Assembly (NCBI GenBank): GCA_023333565.1 | Contig: JAJKFH010004158.1 | Location: 1,922,001-1,986,000 of the forward strand | Direction of reading: 5' to 3' | Length of the DNA: 64,000 nt | Origin: Puffinus mauretanicus | Lineage: Eukaryota > Chordata > Aves > Procellariiformes > Procellariidae | Part shown: in pieces, positions 58,921-64,000 of the stretch | Layout of the letters: every line of letters starts with the position of its first letter | Position numbering within the stretch: position 1 is the stretch's first letter | Made by a program: the position numbers and the translations under genes | Notes under the pieces: generated by a model | Database searches by the model: none | What the model was told of the DNA's origin: nothing | What the model saw: the letters and a program-made list of their open reading frames with translations, nothing else

Positions 58921-60450
58921 GCCACACGGCTCATCCCTGCTGGGTGGGAAAGCAAAGCTTGCTGGCAAGGCTCCCTTTGAGTTTTGCTCCTTTTTAAACC
59001 TGTTATAAGCAAACCTGGCACTTGCTTTAACCTTTGCACCGAAGCAGAAAGGAAGAGGAGAAACCCAGGAGCATCACTGATGGTGTTTTGAGAGCGTATC
59101 GCAGGCTTCATCCAGAGACGATAAAAACCAACCCCACACACAGTGGAAAGAGTCATCATTCTTTTGATGCCTTTTGGGTCTTTGTGAACTTCTTTGGAGA
59201 AACCAGAGGGCAGGCGGGCCAGCACGTTGGAGCAACAAATGACGACGTGCGCAAGTGGGGAGGGATTTATGTATGCCGAGAGTTGCTCTCCCTCTGCAGG
59301 AGATTCAAGCTGGAGATTCACGCTAGAGACCCTGGGTGATCTTTAAGCCATATGCCCTTTTTCCCCCCCGATGGAGGGAAGGATGAACTGAAGAAGCAGC
59401 TACGTGTAGATTTAGCAGCTCCTCAGCAGCCTGCCTCTGTCCTGCTGCAAGGGGAGGAGTGTGGAGACACGAGGCAGGTCTTGAAACACTGTTTTGCCTG
59501 CACTGAGGAAACAAATGTGAGCTTCTTCGCTATAGCCTGGTTATTACAGTGGCTGTGCTTCCTCGGGTGTGTTTCTGAAGCAAGCGCTTTGCAAGGAAAG
59601 TAATTTTGTTACGGTGAATCGAGAGAAATACAGTAATTTTAGTGGGCATTTTACTTTCAACAGTTCCACATCTGTTCAGTGCTAAATTAGAAGCCACAAA
59701 ACCCCCTATATTTCAATTTTATATCAGCAAGACTAAGTCCCGGGAAGCGTTAAATGCACATACACACACTGCATCCTGCTGCTGTTGGTGCTTCTTGGGT
59801 CTTCTTTCCTCCAGTTAGCTGTTTCAGGGCCTAAGGGGCTGGCATTTAAAGGACTCCAAAAAGATGTTAGCGCCAGAGATTTCCTGGACCAGACTCGCCG
59901 AGCAGAGCTTTCTTGGCTTCATTTACCTCTGTTTGGGATCTGTCCTTGCACACAACCACTGCCTCCGAGTTCCTAGTCCAGACTCGGCTCCTCCAACAAG
60001 GCCAATTCCATGGATGTGTTGCAGCCAGCCCTTACACATCCTTCCTGCCTCTCTGCCATTAGTGATTCGTAATCAAACAAGTCACTTAAACTTATTTTAA
60101 ACCCCAAATCTCAGGGATTTTATTCTGGTTTTTTTAAGGCTAAACATGTGCTTACATGTTTTGGGATCTCGGAGCCAACCAGTTGCTCTTGTTACTTCTT
60201 CAGGACGTAGACATTGGCACCACCTTTTTGGTCAGAAAGAGGACAAAGAAAATCATCCTGTAGTTTCTAATCTGACTTAGCTCAGATAACGAGGACATCA
60301 GCTGTCACAGAGAGGTCCCTCTTTTTATCAGTTTGTCTTTGTAAGTGGTTCAGTTTCTCCTTTCTGCAAACATACAGGAGTCAGAGAACATCAAAGAGCA
60401 CAGGGGAATGTTTAGTGGTTGGTAACTAGAGAGGCTCCAACAGAAACCTC
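58921..60450. other. Non-coding stretch
   Basis: Unique sequence. Open frames on opposite strands overlap at 58902-59339. No gene or repeat is recognised. Confidence 0.45.
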
Positions 60451-60478
60451 GAAAGAAAAAAAAAAAAAGAAAGAGAGC
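60451..60478 (+). repeat. 28-nt purine tract
   Basis: Only A and G, mainly A, ending in GAAAGAGAG. Simple low-complexity sequence. Confidence 0.8.
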
Positions 60479-61652
60479 ATCTTCTGTCTTTTTCTGAAGT
60501 ACTGCTGGTCATGGTCTTCAGAGAAGACATTTTCTTGCCTACAAGCACGATACGGGACTCAAGATCAGTTGGATCCTGCTCTTCACTCCTCATCAGCCTT
60601 GGAAAAGCCCCAAGGCAGCCAGCAGCAAAATCTGATAGGACTTGAGGCAGGTGCAACTCAAAGGGGAGGAAAAGCTCATCTAATTAGATTAAAGTTTAGT
60701 GTTTTGGACAGAGGCAAGCTGTCAATGCCAAGAGCTGTGTGCTCTGGCAAAGCAAGAAGCACAAACAAATGCTTCATAATTTGTATGTCAGCAGCGCTGG
60801 ATACTTGTTTTTGGTAGCTCCACAGCTCAAGCTCTGAGTACGAGAGATACTGCAGGAGGAGCTACTGGAGCTATTTAGCAGCTGGACAAGGAAAGAAAAG
60901 GGAGGTGCTTGGTGCGTAATCCCTGCCTGTCCCCTGGCAGCAGGACCTGCTCCCTGGCCAAAGCTTGGGAGCTGGGAGTTTGGGTCACTGGGGAGGAAAG
61001 GGACAGATGCAGCAATTCATACTGTCTCCTTCAGGCTGCCCCAGGCATCTAATACAGGTGCAGATTACAAGAAAAAGAGGTGTATGTGTCCAAAGAGGTA
61101 CCTATCTTTCATGTCCCAAGTCAGCTAGAGATAGACACTGCAAATACCTTCCCCTTCTGACACAAGCGGGTCGTGTAACTGCTCCGCTGGACGGCTGGGC
61201 AGGGAAATCAGGCAGAGAAAGGTCAAATGCCTCACCTTGCAAATGCTTGCATGAATGCTTAATATTTCTCCTGCGAGCAGTCTCACCAGCTTTGACACAA
61301 CTGCAGATATTTTATAAAAAGAAGGAAAGATCTCTAACCCACTGTCTGCCTCTGAGGGGGCTTGGGGAGATGGGGGACAGAGATCCCAGTCATCCACCTG
61401 AGCCAACCCCCCAGTTTGCACTAGCCTGCTGCAGCATAACTCCAGCACCAAGCCTGACATGAACATCCTCACCACAACGCTTTTAATTACACAAGGCCCT
61501 GTCAGAGCTGAGTCCTGCTGGTTTTAACGCGCAGGAGGTTACGCTCACGTTTCCTGGCAAAGCGCTCCAGTTACCTCAGGCCCCAGACACAGCAGTTCAT
61601 GCTCTCCAACCCAATAAACCATCAGCTCTATTACCACAAAAGGAAAGATGCT
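60479..61652. other. Non-coding stretch
   Basis: Unique sequence. Open frames of 132 codons (60419-60817) and 165 codons (60965-61462) have no recognisable domain and are opposed by frames on the other strand. Confidence 0.45.
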
Positions 61653-61699
61653 AAAAAAAACCCACCAAAACCACCACACAATAAACAACACCAAAAAAC
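61653..61699 (+). repeat. A/C-only low-complexity tract
   Basis: A8C3 followed by irregular ACC, AAAC and CACA units. One T (61682) interrupts an otherwise A/C-only stretch of 47 bases. It resembles 15137-15189. The minus-strand open frame here (61545-61925) owes its W/V/F-rich composition to this tract. Confidence 0.8.
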
Positions 61700-62239
61700 T
61701 TACCCCCTTTGGGCTTGCTCCCTGCAACACGGGTGAGTCTCTAGGCTCTGCTGAGACGCCACACTCTTCCCACCCAGGGAAAAACCTGCAGACACCCCAG
61801 CCCACCACCTGAGGCCACTTGAGTCTGCTAACGAGGCAGATTAGGCAGCCCCGAGTCCATCCCCAGCTCCACTTCCCCCCAGCCTTGGCCAGCTGCTGGG
61901 TAATTTGGGAGCCCCTCCTCATCATCAGTGAGTGGGAGCAAACACTTGTGCAGCCTTGAAAGCTAACACCCCAAATCAGCCATCGTTTCTGAAAACAGTA
62001 GGTGACCTCTCTAAGGATGCACCCACCTCTGCTGCCCCTTCAAGACACATGGGGTCACGGGGGGACCCCCAGGGCTGAGCCTCCAAAAGGCTGTTGAGAA
62101 TCACTAAAACTGAAATTTGTGCCCTGGTTGGAGCTGGGGAAAAGCACTTCCCAAGTCAAGCTGCTCAAGTTCCTCGTGTCATGGAAACACGAGCCCCGTT
62201 GAACCATAATTCGCTGGTTTTACCTTCTTGGGGCAGGGG
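61700..62239. other. Non-coding GC-richer stretch
   Basis: Unique sequence in which I see nothing specific. Confidence 0.45.
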
Positions 62240-62720
62240 ATAAAGTGATACAGAAAATGCTATCTACAAATGTCTTTATTTGGAAACAAATACATATGTT
62301 ACTGCACTAAATTAACTCAGCTAAGGAGATGGAAATTAGATCATTTAAAAGCACAGAGCTCTCCCATCTTGTTTCAGCAGAATCATCTTTTTTACATAGC
62401 CAGGCAAGGGGCTCATTTTTGGGGAAAACAAACACATCTGTTATGATTATGGCCATTCAAAGCTGTTTCTTGCACTCTAAATTGTCTAACATGAAGGATC
62501 AATGGTGTCCTCAGATGATGATTTAATTAAAAACTCCTCCTTTCTTCAAGTTGAGTTCTGCAAAAACGCTCTGAATGGCTGATGGATGAATTGCCCTTAC
62601 CTTGCCTGCTTTCTTTTTAATACTTTTCTCAGAATTTTAATTGCTGCCATTTGAGGATTATTGATTAACTGTAATTGCTCCTTTTCTCAGGCATCTCCCT
62701 CGTTATCCCCAGCTATGTAG
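62240..62720. promoter_or_regulatory. Candidate conserved non-coding element
   Basis: A long complex AT-rich block with GATGATTTAATTAAAAAC, TTTTAATTGCTGCC and GGATTATTGATTAACTG. The density of TAAT cores is high and no repeats are present. It reads like a developmental enhancer; conservation is unmeasured. Confidence 0.4.
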
Positions 62721-63186
62721 TCCATGCAAAAGATGAAAGCAGAGTGCTTCAGAACTGTAATAGTTTTCCTTGTCTGTTAAAGAAAATGCAGAGAGCTTGA
62801 TTGTGTACGTGTTTGACTCCTGTGCCTGGACCCTGTGTTGGCTTGAACTTGAAAGCGGATCAGCCTGCAAATTCTTTTTCCGCAAAGAAAGCACACTAAA
62901 AGCACCAAAAAACCTTTTTATAATCCAGTTACTATTAGAGGGAAACTAGAACAATGAACTCTTTACAGCACAGGAAACTCCTGAGTGCAAAGAGAAATTC
63001 CTCTCTGCCTTCCCGGCTGAGCAAAGGGAGGGAAGTTACTCCTCCTGCCTGTTTCTTTGCATTTCAGGTATATTTAAGAGTTCACAGGTTTCAAAATACC
63101 GGGCCAAATATGCTATTACACAGGCAGCATCAACTGCAACAGGCATGAAGCTGGTCTTTGCTGCAGGTTTAAGGTGATGCTTTAAT
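62721..63186. other. Non-coding stretch
   Basis: Unique sequence with no recognised gene or repeat. Confidence 0.45.
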
Positions 63187-63217
63187 TTTAGTCTGAGGAT
63201 TATGATCTTAGACTAAA
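63187..63217 (+). repeat. 12-bp stem, 7-nt loop hairpin
   Basis: TTTAGTCTGAGG (63187-63198) can pair with TCTTAGACTAAA (63206-63217). The outer 8 bp are perfect Watson-Crick, and four inner pairs include two G-U type wobbles. It may be an RNA stem-loop or a palindromic protein site; chance remains possible. Confidence 0.6.
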
Positions 63218-64000
63218 GTATTATTGGGATCCTGTTAAGAGTTGATCTGATAAGTCTGGTGTACCTAAGTATACAGATAGTGCAATTAAACAAAAAACCC
63301 ACCCTGCATCATTAATTCCAGAGCAATTACTTTTAGAAGCTGATCATCAGTTAAGTGGGAGTTCATTACCAGAATTTGTCTAGAAATAAGTTTGAGATAG
63401 CGAGTGGCTGCCCACAAGACTTAAATAACAAAAATTATGAAATACAGTAGTAGAAATTTGAAAAAATTATTTCCTTTAATTTTTTGCCCAGGGATGCCTG
63501 TGCCCTGACACTGACCTGCAGCCCGGTGGGGAAGCCAACACCACACTCAGCTCTGCCCTGGCCCCACCACTGCAACCAGGTACCATCGCGCATGGGAAAT
63601 CCCTCTCATCCATGGACTGCGTGAGCATCCCACAGCCCTAGGAAAATTGGAGACAAAAAGTTGCAGCGGTCGGAGGTCGCAGCAGCTTTGGTGCCTGAAC
63701 CCCGCAATGGGCTCAGGCAAACCTTTCCATGGTATAACCAGGCAGGCAGATCACTTGTAAAGGATACTGCTGGAAATGTAAATTAAAGTGTAGCAGGCAG
63801 CAGGGAGACATATGAAAGGAATCATGGATATCTGATCCAGTTTGAAAAGACAAGACAGCTTGGGTCGGCGGCTAATTGGGAGCCTAGGGAAACAGCTTCC
63901 CAGGCTGCACGCTGCAAGCAGCTCATGGAGAGAGGAGCTATAGGTTTTCTGTGTGAAGAAACTGACTGTTAAATTGAGTATGGTATTGATGGTAAATGCA
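63218..64000. other. Non-coding stretch to the window end
   Basis: Unique sequence with a GC-richer part at 63500-63720. No gene, RNA gene or repeat family is recognised. Confidence 0.45.

Noticed and set aside
60965..61462. 165-codon open frame
   Set aside because: No recognisable domain, and opposed by a 116-codon frame on the minus strand. GC-rich DNA gives such frames often.
1..64000. Bacterial or phage systems such as CRISPR arrays, operons or toxin-antitoxin pairs
   Set aside because: No regularly spaced repeats, no tightly packed genes and clear avian CR1 remnants. The window is vertebrate DNA.
1..64000. Endogenous retrovirus or LTR elements
   Set aside because: No paired long terminal repeats, primer-binding site or gag/pol-like reading frame was recognised on either strand.

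Overview
This window looks like vertebrate, most probably avian, nuclear DNA. The best evidence is three fragments of CR1-type LINEs: about 13390-13556, 19707-19762 and 19927-20211. One of them ends in the CR1 3' terminus, with its 'ACCTTTAAAGGTCCCTTCC' block followed by the imperfect ATTCYATG repeat. Other interspersed repeats are scarce, as expected in a compact bird genome. I see no operons, bacterial ribosome-binding sites or phage or plasmid features.

I find no protein-coding gene that I can support. The open reading frames are short, overlap on both strands, carry no recognisable domain and are scattered as stop-free stretches are in random sequence. The longest, 210 codons at 55991-56623, looks like chance. 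One exception is a relic: codons within 19917-20100 still resemble the C-terminal end of the CR1 ORF2 protein. The window is therefore best read as a gene desert or the inside of one very long intron. I cannot name the locus.

Layout: positions 1-31.9 kb are mostly AT-rich and CpG-poor. They hold homopolymer and simple-sequence tracts, the three CR1 relics and a pair of short matching elements (9216-9252 and 20901-20939). At about 31.99-32.94 kb there is a CpG-enriched patch, about 38 CpGs by hand count in 960 bases, with several YY1-like CCAT cores. To its right the sequence is on the whole richer in GC and CpG. It alternates GC-rich stretches with unique AT-rich blocks that have the look of conserved non-coding elements: TAATTA homeodomain cores, POU octamers and complex non-repetitive sequence. 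Examples are 37330-37990, 39490-39790, 43890-44050, 45880-46140, 53150-54120, 55600-55870, 58560-58920 and 62240-62720. Similar blocks lie at 380-850 and 27770-28110. Conservation cannot be measured from one sequence, so all these calls are low confidence.

The signals most worth checking are: a 39-nt near-perfect hairpin at 46094-46132; a 21-bp palindrome at 33793-33813; the short dispersed repeat pair; the out-of-order CR1 pieces near 20 kb; the CpG patch near 32 kb; and a possible minus-strand terminal exon at 31646-31709 with a poly(A) signal downstream. I found no convincing new multi-gene system.
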